7,913 bases of DNA from Actinomycetota bacterium (lineage in GTDB: Bacteria > Actinomycetota > UBA4738). How positions within the stretch are numbered: position 1 is the first letter of the stretch; every line of letters starts with the position of its first letter. The translations under genes and the position numbers were made by a program. Location of the stretch: contig VAYG01000028.1 of the NCBI GenBank assembly GCA_005885015.1, positions 1 through 7,913 of the forward strand, written 5' to 3'. The notes under the pieces are model-generated. The model saw only the letters and a program-made list of their open reading frames with translations. It was not told the origin of the DNA and ran no database searches. Positions 1 to 5,225 of this stretch are shown here, piece by piece.

Positions 1-1
1 A

Positions 2-382
2 TCCAGCCCGACGCCGAAGGGCATCGTCGAGACGACCCAGCCGAACGGCGTGGCGAAGACGCTCCTGCTGTCTCCCGGACCTCAGGAGATGGTGTACGCG
101 ATCGAGGCCCTCGACCCGCCCACGCACACGTTCAGCGTCCGCCTGGTTGCCTCGGGTCGGCCCGACCTCACGGTATGGATGGACGCCGACGTCACCTTGT
201 TGGTGACGAGCGGGACCCAACGGGCCGACTCGTGCAGGAGGCTGAAGGGCCGGATCATGTGCCGGTGGGACTATCCCGCGCTGGAAGCAAGGAAGCCGGG
301 AACCTGGACCGTGCACGTCCTCAAGACGACGGCCGCGCCCTCCATGGCCAGGATCACCGTGCTGTTCGAGCCGCTGACCTGA
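2..382 (+). CDS. Hypothetical protein, C-terminal part (5' end outside window)
   Basis: The frame is open from the left edge to a TGA at 380-382, so only the C-terminal 126 residues or so are visible. A GTG at 50 could start a 110-residue protein, but the frame continues upstream without a stop, so I treat it as partial. The visible part looks like a small beta-rich domain: alternating hydrophobic and polar residues, a DVTLLVTSGT strand, two cysteines about ten residues apart (DSCRRLKGRIMC) that could form a disulfide, then WTVHVLK and a final ITVLFEPLT strand. This suggests an exported or cell-surface Ig-like domain, but no signal peptide is visible and I recognise no family. Codon third positions are GC-rich, as in neighbouring genes. 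Its last 29 bp overlap the end of pdxS on the other strand. The function is unknown. Confidence 0.6.
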   Translation, partial: SSPTPKGIVETTQPNGVAKTLLLSPGPQEMVYAIEALDPPTHTFSVRLVASGRPDLTVWMDADVTLLVTSGTQRADSCRRLKGRIMCRWDYPALEARKPGTWTVHVLKTTAAPSMARITVLFEPLT

Positions 383-1223
383 GCAGCGACCAGGACCGAG
401 CCTCGCCCAAGCCCCGCGAGACCTTGGCCAGGATGTCGGGGTCCTGGTAATAGGTCGTGGCCTCGACGATGGCCCTGGCCCTCGGCGCCGGGTCATCCGA
501 CTTGAAGATGCCCGAGCCCACGAAGTTCCCGTCGGCGCCGAGCTGCATCATCAGCGCGGCGTCGGCCGGCGTGGCGATCCCCCCCGCCGCGAAGTTCACC
601 ACGGGCAGCCTCCCGCTCGCGGCCGCCTGGCGCACCAGCTCGAGCGGCGCGCCCAGCTCCTTGGACATGTGGACGAGCTCGTCGCCCCGCAGACCGGACA
701 GGTGACGGAGCTGCCCCTGGATCTTCCGCATGTGCCGGACGGCCTCGACGACGTTCCCCGTCCCGGCCTCGCCCTTCGTCCGGATCATTGCCGCTCCCTC
801 CGCGACCCGGCGGAGCGCCTCCCCGAGGTCCCGGGCGCCGCACACGAACGGCACCGTGAACTGCCACTTGTCGATGTGATGCTCCTCGTCGGCGGGCGTC
901 AGGACCTCGCTCTCGTCGACGTAGTCCACGCCGAGCGACTGGAGGACCTGGGCCTCGACGAAGTGGCCGATCCGGCACTTCGCCATCACCGGGATGGAGA
1001 CGGCTTCCATGATCTCGGTGACCTTGGTCGGGTCCGCCATACGGGCCACGCCACCCTCGGCCCGGATGTCGGCGGGCACCCGCTCCAGGGCCATCACCGC
1101 GCAGGCTCCGGCGTCCTCGGCGATCTTCGCCTGGTCGGCCGTGGTGACGTCCATGATCACGCCACCCTTGAGCATCTCGGCCAGCCCCGTCTTCACCCGG
1201 AGCGTGCCGGTTTCCTTGTCCAT
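354..1223 (-). CDS. pdxS: Pyridoxal 5'-phosphate synthase, synthase subunit PdxS
   Basis: PdxS is the TIM-barrel subunit of the DXP-independent vitamin B6 pathway. With ammonia from the glutaminase PdxT, it makes pyridoxal 5'-phosphate from ribose 5-phosphate and glyceraldehyde 3-phosphate in the cytosol. The 289-residue product matches the family almost from its start: GGVIMDVTT with Asp25, ALERVPADIR at 46-54, the substrate-binding lysine Lys82 in PVMAKCRIGH, EVLTPADEEHHIDK at 106-119, and the second lysine Lys150 in IRTKGEAGTGN. The phosphate-binding GGIATPADAALMMQLGADG and FVGSGIFKS follow. The ATG start has a GGGGAGG Shine-Dalgarno sequence 5 nt upstream. The match stops after GLGEA (residue 275). 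The usual MVGI...ERGW-type ending is replaced by 14 unrelated residues (RSWSLLRSAARTAR), making the protein slightly short. No pdxT lies downstream; a gene on the other strand overlaps the 3' end instead. Identity is certain; full activity of the altered tail is not. Confidence 0.97.
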   Translation of the reverse strand: MDKETGTLRVKTGLAEMLKGGVIMDVTTADQAKIAEDAGACAVMALERVPADIRAEGGVARMADPTKVTEIMEAVSIPVMAKCRIGHFVEAQVLQSLGVDYVDESEVLTPADEEHHIDKWQFTVPFVCGARDLGEALRRVAEGAAMIRTKGEAGTGNVVEAVRHMRKIQGQLRHLSGLRGDELVHMSKELGAPLELVRQAAASGRLPVVNFAAGGIATPADAALMMQLGADGNFVGSGIFKSDDPAPRARAIVEATTYYQDPDILAKVSRGLGEARSWSLLRSAARTAR

Positions 1224-1228
1224 GACGA

Positions 1229-1235
1229 CCTCCCC
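1229..1235 (-). promoter_or_regulatory. Shine-Dalgarno sequence of pdxS
   Basis: Read on the minus strand this is GGGGAGG, separated by 5 nt from the ATG at 1223-1221. It is strong for this window, where several other genes lack a clear site, and it fixes the pdxS start. Confidence 0.8.
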
Positions 1236-1239
1236 ACAG

Positions 1240-1257
1240 GCGGCCCCGATGGGCCGC
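1240..1257 (-). promoter_or_regulatory. GC hairpin in the pdxS 5' leader
   Basis: On the minus strand GCGGCCC, loop ATCG, GGGCCGC forms a perfect 7-bp all-GC stem with a 4-nt loop. It ends 4 nt before the pdxS Shine-Dalgarno sequence. No T-run follows, so it is not an intrinsic terminator. It may affect ribosome access or mRNA stability. In such GC-rich DNA a 7-bp GC stem can occur by chance. Confidence 0.4.
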
Positions 1258-1274
1258 GCGGAACTCTTCCAATC

Positions 1275-1280
1275 AGTGTA
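1275..1280 (-). promoter_or_regulatory. Candidate -10 element for pdxS
   Basis: On the minus strand this is TACACT, close to the TATAAT/TANNNT pattern of actinobacterial housekeeping promoters. It lies 51 nt before the pdxS ATG, which would give a leader of roughly 45 nt containing the 1240-1257 hairpin. The region 17-18 nt upstream (GACGTC) does not resemble TTGACA, so only the -10 is supported. Confidence 0.35.
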
Positions 1281-1413
1281 CTCGCGCCCCTGAGCGGGAC
1301 GTCTGGACGAAAAGCAACCTTTCGCCAGCCTCGGGTGTTTGTATTGGCGAGGCAGCGCGGAGCATCGCGTGTCGCAGGAACGAGCCAGGGAGGCGTTCTA
1401 CCAGGAGTACTAG

Positions 1414-1542
1414 GTGCAGGCCTGCGAGACGTTCCGCTCCTACCGGTTCACCCGGGAAGCCGGTTACGCGGAGATCCCCGTGGAGGTGTTTCGGAAGGGT
1501 TCGCGGGTGCCCGCTCCCGCCTCCCCCGTCGCAACCGAGTGA
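1414..1542 (+). CDS. Possible 42-residue small protein, or the 3' part of an amber-interrupted gene (1369-1542)
   Basis: A GTG at 1414 has AGGAG at 1403-1407 with a 6-nt spacer and opens a 42-codon frame ending in TGA at 1540-1542. About 85% of its third positions are G or C, as expected for a real gene here. The product is charged (ETFRSYRFTREAGY, then IPVEVFRKG) with a Pro/Ala-rich end (RVPAPASPVATE). It has no transmembrane segment and I recognise no family. The same frame is coding-like upstream: GTG at 1369, preceded by GGAG with a 6-nt spacer, gives VSQERAREAFYQEY and then TAG at 1411-1413, directly before the GTG at 1414. The locus could be a 14-residue leader plus a small gene, one 57-codon gene broken by an amber mutation or sequencing error, or chance. 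It is on the strand of trpS and ends 42 bp before it. Confidence 0.4.
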   Translation: MQACETFRSYRFTREAGYAEIPVEVFRKGSRVPAPASPVATE

Positions 1543-1569
1543 GAAGCATGGCCAGCCGACGCCATCCGC

Positions 1570-1575
1570 TACGCT
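1570..1575 (+). promoter_or_regulatory. Possible -10 element for trpS with near-leaderless start
   Basis: TACGCT fits the TANNNT pattern and ends 9 nt before the trpS ATG. No Shine-Dalgarno sequence is visible in the intervening GATCCGACC, so transcription may begin at or within a few bases of the start codon, as is common in actinobacteria. No convincing -35 is seen. trpS could instead be read from further upstream together with the small frame. Confidence 0.25.
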
Positions 1576-1584
1576 GATCCGACC

Positions 1585-2568
1585 ATGCGCATCTTCTCGG
1601 GCATCCAGCCCACGGGGCGGAAGCACCTGGGCAACTTCATCGGAGCCATCCGGCAGTACGTGGAGGGACAGGACCGGGGCGACGCTATCTACTGCATCGT
1701 CGACCTCCACGCCATCACGGTGGCCTACGACCCGGCCGACCTGCGCGAGCGGCTCTACGACACGGCCGCCGTCCTGCTGGCGGCGGGGCTCGACCCGGAC
1801 CGATGCATCCTGTTCCGGCAGTCCGACGTCAGGGAGCACACCGATCTGTGTTGGCTGCTGGCGGGCGTGACGGCCTACGGCGAGCTGCGGAGGATGACCC
1901 AGTTCAAGGAGAAGTCGGCGCAGCAGGACTTCGTCTCCGCGGGCCTCTTCTTCTACCCGGTGCTCCAGGCGGCAGACGTGCTCGCCTACCAGACGAACGA
2001 GGTCCCGGTGGGCGAGGACCAGAAGCAGCACATCGAGCTGATGCGCGACATCGCCACTCGCTTCAACGCCCGCTTCGGAGAGACCTTCGCCGTTCCCGGG
2101 CACCGCATCCCGGAGGTGGGGGCCCGGATCATGGACCTCCAGTCGCCCGACAAGAAGATGTCGACCACGGGGGCGACCGACCTGGGGACGGTGTACGTGC
2201 TCGAGGAGCCGGAGGCCATCCGGCGGAAGTTCAAGAGCGCGGTGACCGATTCGGGGAAGGAGATCGTCCGGCGGCCCGACAAGGCCGGCATCACGAACCT
2301 CATCGAGATCATGTCTGTCGCCAGGGGTCTCGCTCCCGAGGCGGTGGAGAAGGAGTTCGCCGACGCGCCGGGCTACGCCGGGTTCAAGGAGGCCGTCGGC
2401 GAAGCCGTGGCGGCCTTCCTGGCCCCGGTCCGGGAACGGTACGCGGAGCTTCGGCCCAACACCCCCCGGCTGGAGGAGACGCTGGCGCGGGGTGCGGAGA
2501 AGGCACGAGACATCGCTTCCGGGACCGTGGCCCTGGCCCGCTCGCGGATGGGGATCGGCCCGGCCTAG
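1585..2568 (+). CDS. trpS: Tryptophanyl-tRNA synthetase
   Basis: This class I aminoacyl-tRNA synthetase activates tryptophan with ATP and loads it onto tRNA-Trp as a cytosolic homodimer. The 327-residue product has the normal bacterial length. It starts with the family signature FSGIQPTG and the HIGH-type motif HLGN (residues 14-17, in TGRKHLGNF). The TrpRS-specific GEDQKQHIELMRD begins at residue 143. The KMSKS loop is present as KKMSTT (190-195), followed by a family-typical FKSAVTDSG. Thr at the position of the second Lys of KMSKS departs from the textbook motif. I believe it recurs in part of the actinobacteria and do not read it as loss of function. The ATG at 1585 fits the conserved N-terminus although no Shine-Dalgarno sequence precedes it. 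The gene converges on the DUF3048 gene with a 4-bp overlap. Confidence 0.97.
   Translation: MRIFSGIQPTGRKHLGNFIGAIRQYVEGQDRGDAIYCIVDLHAITVAYDPADLRERLYDTAAVLLAAGLDPDRCILFRQSDVREHTDLCWLLAGVTAYGELRRMTQFKEKSAQQDFVSAGLFFYPVLQAADVLAYQTNEVPVGEDQKQHIELMRDIATRFNARFGETFAVPGHRIPEVGARIMDLQSPDKKMSTTGATDLGTVYVLEEPEAIRRKFKSAVTDSGKEIVRRPDKAGITNLIEIMSVARGLAPEAVEKEFADAPGYAGFKEAVGEAVAAFLAPVRERYAELRPNTPRLEETLARGAEKARDIASGTVALARSRMGIGPA
2565..2568. other. Shared CTAG: interlocked stop codons of trpS and the DUF3048 gene
   Basis: The plus-strand TAG of trpS (2566-2568) and the minus-strand TAG of the DUF3048 gene (2567-2565) lie in the palindrome CTAG. The convergent genes thus overlap by 4 bp. No hairpin terminator sits between them, so termination of either transcript must occur inside the opposing gene or depend on Rho. 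Confidence 0.9.
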
Positions 2569-3638
2569 CTGAAGGTCAGGTGCTTGTCGACGGGTAGGAG
2601 CTCGATCCAGGTGTTGCCGATGGACAGGGGGATCTCCTGGCCCTTGGAGTCGAGGTACTTGGTGACATCGTGGACGGACGACCGGACCCACTTCCCCACG
2701 ATCACCTTTCCGCCCCGGAACACGTAGGCCTTCCCGGTCCCCACGGTGATGGCCTTGGGCGACCGCACCCCGTTCGCGTCCGTGACGTCTGTGAGCTCGG
2801 TCTTGACCACCTGCACGATGACGTTCTTCGCCGAGAACTGGGTTCCGTCCGATGAGACGTGCGGGACGGTTCCGTGGAATCGGAGCCACACGCGCTTCGA
2901 ACTGCTCCACCGCCAGAACACGTCGGAGGCGGTCGAGAACGGGGCGTGGACGACCGTGACCTTCTTGCCCACCCGCTTGGGCAGCCGGGACGTGTAAGTG
3001 AACAGCGGTTCGGGCGCGGCCGGTTGGAAGAGCCCACGGGCCGCGGCGTACAGCTCCTTCGTGCTCGTGTAGAGGTTGTGCGGGGCCAGGCGGTTGGGGT
3101 CCCTGTGATAGGCCTTCGCTCCGCGGACCGTCTGGTAATTGACGTCGATGATCCCGGCCCGCCGGACGGCGCTCTCCACAGCGGCGACCCCACCGGCGTA
3201 ACCGAACACCGGCTTGCCGAGCTGGACCAGGATGTCCACATCGGTGAACCTGGCGCTGCGGACGGGCTCGATCCGGGCCGCGTCCTGGCACTGGTAGATG
3301 GCGATGAACCTGGTGATGCCGCCTTCCACGGGCTCCTCGTACACGATGTCGGCCCAGGACAGGCCGGTTTGCGGCCTGGCCGACGGGAGGTTCTCCACCT
3401 TCACGGCCAGGGCGGGGCGAAGCGGGACGTTGGCCAGCGTCATTCCCGAGTAGGGGCAGACGGGCGGGGGTGGCGACGGGGAAGAGCCCGGCTCGGAGGC
3501 GTTCGGGGTTGGGCTCTGGCCGACGATCCCCTGGCCGGCCTTTCCCCCGAGCAGCACGACGGCGATGACGCCGCCGCCCACCAGGAGGAGGGCGATGATG
3601 AGGCCGAGCACCGTGCGGCCACGCCTCGTCGGGGTCAT
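2565..3638 (-). CDS. Membrane-anchored DUF3048 (YerB-like) protein
   Basis: The 357-residue product has an Arg-rich N-terminus (TPTRRGR), one membrane helix at about 10-30, a low-complexity Pro/Ser/Gly linker at about 41-59, then an extracytoplasmic region. This region matches the DUF3048 family (Bacillus subtilis YerB type): RPALAVKVENLPSARPQTGL at 74-93, ADIVYEEPVEGGITRFIAIY at 96-115, and EPVRSAR at 124-130. The C-terminal part (about 250-350) fits the family's second domain. Cys61 and Cys117 could form a disulfide. There is no lipobox, so the anchor is a helix rather than lipid as proposed for YerB. The biochemical function of the family is not established. ATG at 3638 is supported by AAGGAGG at 3656-3650, spaced 11 nt. 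It follows htpX on the same strand after 114 bp and has its own promoter, so it is probably a separate unit. Confidence 0.88.
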   Translation of the reverse strand: MTPTRRGRTVLGLIIALLLVGGGVIAVVLLGGKAGQGIVGQSPTPNASEPGSSPSPPPPVCPYSGMTLANVPLRPALAVKVENLPSARPQTGLSWADIVYEEPVEGGITRFIAIYQCQDAARIEPVRSARFTDVDILVQLGKPVFGYAGGVAAVESAVRRAGIIDVNYQTVRGAKAYHRDPNRLAPHNLYTSTKELYAAARGLFQPAAPEPLFTYTSRLPKRVGKKVTVVHAPFSTASDVFWRWSSSKRVWLRFHGTVPHVSSDGTQFSAKNVIVQVVKTELTDVTDANGVRSPKAITVGTGKAYVFRGGKVIVGKWVRSSVHDVTKYLDSKGQEIPLSIGNTWIELLPVDKHLTFS

Positions 3639-3649
3639 GGTTGGTGAAT

Positions 3650-3656
3650 CCTCCTT
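3650..3656 (-). promoter_or_regulatory. Shine-Dalgarno sequence of the DUF3048 gene
   Basis: On the minus strand this reads AAGGAGG, a near-perfect match to the 16S rRNA tail. The 11-nt spacing to the ATG is slightly long but acceptable. It supports the start at 3638. Confidence 0.75.
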
Positions 3657-3683
3657 GCGCAGACGGGGGGAAGGCCGGGCTGC

Positions 3684-3712
3684 ATGCTAGCCGCCCATTG
3701 GACGCATCACAA
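3684..3712 (-). promoter_or_regulatory. Sigma-70-type promoter for the DUF3048 gene
   Basis: On the minus strand, TTGTGA (3712-3707) and TAGCAT (3689-3684) are separated by exactly 17 bp, the ideal spacing for a housekeeping promoter. The predicted transcription start is near 3677, giving a leader of about 40 nt that contains the AAGGAGG site. It lies in the 114-bp gap after htpX, arguing that the DUF3048 gene is expressed independently of the operon upstream. Confidence 0.55.
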
Positions 3713-3752
3713 ACATGTTCCGTCGCATTCGTGTGCTATCGGCGTAAACCGA

Positions 3753-4655
3753 TCACATCTCCTCGAGGATCCGGATCCGCTCCTGGATCGGAGGATGGGT
3801 CGAGAAGAGGTTCTCGAACCAGTGGTTGCCCTCTCCAGGGACCCGCGACGGCTGGTTCAGCCACAGATGGGCGGTGGCGTTGTTGGCCACGCGCATGGGG
3901 GTGGTGTCCGCGGCGATCTTGCGGAGCGCGCCGGCCAGTCCCGGTGGGTACCTGGTGAGCATCGCGCCCTCGGCGTCGGCCAGATATTCGCGACGGCGCG
4001 ACATCGCCATCTTGATCACCTGGGCGATGATCGGCGTGAGGATTGCCAGGACGAGTCCGACCGCGGCGAGGATCACCAACCCTTCTCCGCCCTCGCGCTC
4101 CCGCCCCCGGATCCGTCCGCCACCCCACCAGAACCACCGCAGCATGAACTCGGCGATGAGGACGATGGACCCCACCAGAGTGGCCACGACGGTGCCGAGC
4201 AGGATGTCGCGGTCTCGAACGTGGCTCATCTCGTGGGCGATCACGCCCTCCAGCTCGACACGATTCATCGAGTCGAGCAGTCCCTGGGTCACCGCGATCG
4301 AGGAGTGCTGAGGATCCGGACCGGTGGCGAAGGCGTTGGGGGCGCGCTCCGGAACCACGTACACGGCCGGCTTCGGCAGTCCCGCCGCGATGGCGAGCCC
4401 TTCCACGATGTTGTGGAGCCGGGGCTCCTCCTCGTGGCTGACCGGCCGGGCCCGTGCGGCCCGGAGGACCAGCCGGTCGCCGTACCGGTAGGAGTAGTAG
4501 GACATCCCCGCCGCCAGGAGCAGGGCGATGACCAGCCCGACGGGGCCAATCCCGAGGAGGAGGCCGAACAGGTATCCGAGTCCCCCGACCACGATGATCG
4601 TGCCGAGGATGAGCAGCACGGTCCGCCGCTTGTTGCGGGCGATCTGCTCGTACAA
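3753..4655 (-). CDS. htpX: HtpX-family membrane zinc metalloprotease (M48)
   Basis: HtpX is a membrane endopeptidase that degrades damaged or misfolded membrane proteins, with its active site facing the cytoplasm. The 300-residue product starts with the family-typical MYEQIARNKRRT. It has two membrane helices at about 13-34 and 38-54, then the zinc site HEMSH (His141, Glu142, His145) and the third ligand Glu223 in SRRREYLAD. Two further hydrophobic segments (about 151-172 and 193-214) flank a Trp/Gly-rich loop, and the C-terminal FSTHPP motif is present near 285. The length is normal and all catalytic residues are intact. The start codon is TTG; the conserved N-terminus and a 6-nt gap after lemA support it although the Shine-Dalgarno sequence is weak. 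lemA and htpX are neighbours in many bacteria. Here they end an operon that begins with PIM lipid genes. Confidence 0.96.
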   Translation of the reverse strand: MYEQIARNKRRTVLLILGTIIVVGGLGYLFGLLLGIGPVGLVIALLLAAGMSYYSYRYGDRLVLRAARARPVSHEEEPRLHNIVEGLAIAAGLPKPAVYVVPERAPNAFATGPDPQHSSIAVTQGLLDSMNRVELEGVIAHEMSHVRDRDILLGTVVATLVGSIVLIAEFMLRWFWWGGGRIRGREREGGEGLVILAAVGLVLAILTPIIAQVIKMAMSRRREYLADAEGAMLTRYPPGLAGALRKIAADTTPMRVANNATAHLWLNQPSRVPGEGNHWFENLFSTHPPIQERIRILEEM

Positions 4656-4661
4656 GGCCTG

Positions 4662-5213
4662 CTAGAAGCGGACCGAGACCGGACCGCGGGCTGGTTCCTC
4701 GATTTCGAAGAACTCGCGCGTCTGGAACCCTCCGGTCGAGGCGACGATCCGCGAGGGGAAGCTCTGGATCAGGGTGTTCAGGCTCTGCACCTGGTCGTTG
4801 TAGAACTGCCGGGCGAAGGCGATCCGGGACTCGGTCCCCGTCAGCTCCTCTTGCAGAGCGAGGAAGTTCTCGTTGGCCTTCAGCTGCGGGTAGTTCTCGG
4901 CCACCGCGATCAGCCGTCGGATCCCCGCGGTCAGCTGGTTCTCGGCCTGCGCCTGGTCTCGGACCCCCGAGGCGGCTTCGGCGTTGGCCCGTGCCTGGGC
5001 GACCTCTTCGAACACTTCGCGCTCGTGCGCCGCATAGCCCTTGACGGTTTCCACGAGGTTCGGGATGAGGTCGTAACGCCGGCGGAGCTGGACGTCGATC
5101 TGTGACCACGCGTTCTCGGTGCGGACCCGCAGCCTCACCAGGCGGTTGTAGGTGAGGACTCCATACAGAAGGACCAAACCGATCAGCCCGAGAACGATCC
5201 ACAGGGCCAGCAC
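4662..5213 (-). CDS. lemA: LemA family protein
   Basis: The 183-residue product has a single N-terminal membrane helix (about 2-20) followed by a helical domain typical of LemA. YNRLVRLRVRTENAWSQIDV and LRRRYDLIPNLVETVKGYA span roughly 22-61, then HEREVFEEVAQARANAE, the ENYPQLKANENFLALQEEL core, and a C-terminal REFFEIEE segment. The biochemical role of LemA is not firmly known. It is often encoded beside htpX or other membrane proteases and may act as a membrane scaffold or partner. The start is GTG at 5213; an in-frame TAA four codons upstream rules out a longer product, and no clear Shine-Dalgarno sequence is seen. It lies 12 nt after the pimA stop and 6 nt before htpX, so translation probably depends on read-on from pimA. 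Confidence 0.94.
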   Translation of the reverse strand: MLALWIVLGLIGLVLLYGVLTYNRLVRLRVRTENAWSQIDVQLRRRYDLIPNLVETVKGYAAHEREVFEEVAQARANAEAASGVRDQAQAENQLTAGIRRLIAVAENYPQLKANENFLALQEELTGTESRIAFARQFYNDQVQSLNTLIQSFPSRIVASTGGFQTREFFEIEEPARGPVSVRF

Positions 5214-5225
5214 GGGCTCATGTTA

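Larger units (their letters stand above)
1224..1584. other. Divergent intergenic region between pdxS and trpS
   Basis: These 361 bp separate two divergently transcribed genes. From pdxS towards trpS they hold the pdxS ribosome binding site, a leader hairpin, a possible -10, about 80 bp with no obvious signal, and a coding-like short frame at 1369-1542 on the plus strand. The last 40 bp before trpS lack a good Shine-Dalgarno sequence. I found no T-box specifier or antiterminator motif, no riboswitch core and no intrinsic terminator. Confidence 0.6.

Noticed and set aside
1548..1577. A nine-residue frame (ATG to TGA) just before trpS, considered as an attenuator leader peptide
   Set aside because: It contains no Trp codon, has a poor Shine-Dalgarno sequence, and no alternative terminator/antiterminator hairpins follow in the 7 nt before the trpS start.
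1224..1584. T-box or riboswitch upstream of trpS
   Set aside because: I could not find the T-box antiterminator core or any other conserved riboswitch sequence, and no intrinsic terminator precedes trpS.
1273..3291. A 672-codon open frame on the minus strand, antisense to trpS and overlapping the DUF3048 gene
   Set aside because: Its translation is Arg/Gly/His/Pro-rich low-complexity protein typical of shadow frames in high-GC DNA, while trpS and the DUF3048 gene in the same region match known families.
3712..3719. AACATGTT palindrome near the DUF3048 promoter, considered as a LexA (SOS) operator
   Set aside because: It lacks the GAAC-N4-GTTC spacing of the actinobacterial SOS box, and an 8-bp palindrome is likely by chance.
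3738..3753. Inverted repeat ATCGG/CCGAT just after the htpX stop, considered as a terminator
   Set aside because: The stem is only 5 bp with a 6-nt loop and no T-run follows on the minus strand, so it is too weak to call.
3684..5105. A 473-codon plus-strand frame opposite htpX and lemA
   Set aside because: Composition is that of an antisense shadow (His/Asp/Gly/Arg-rich). The minus-strand genes carry complete catalytic and family motifs.
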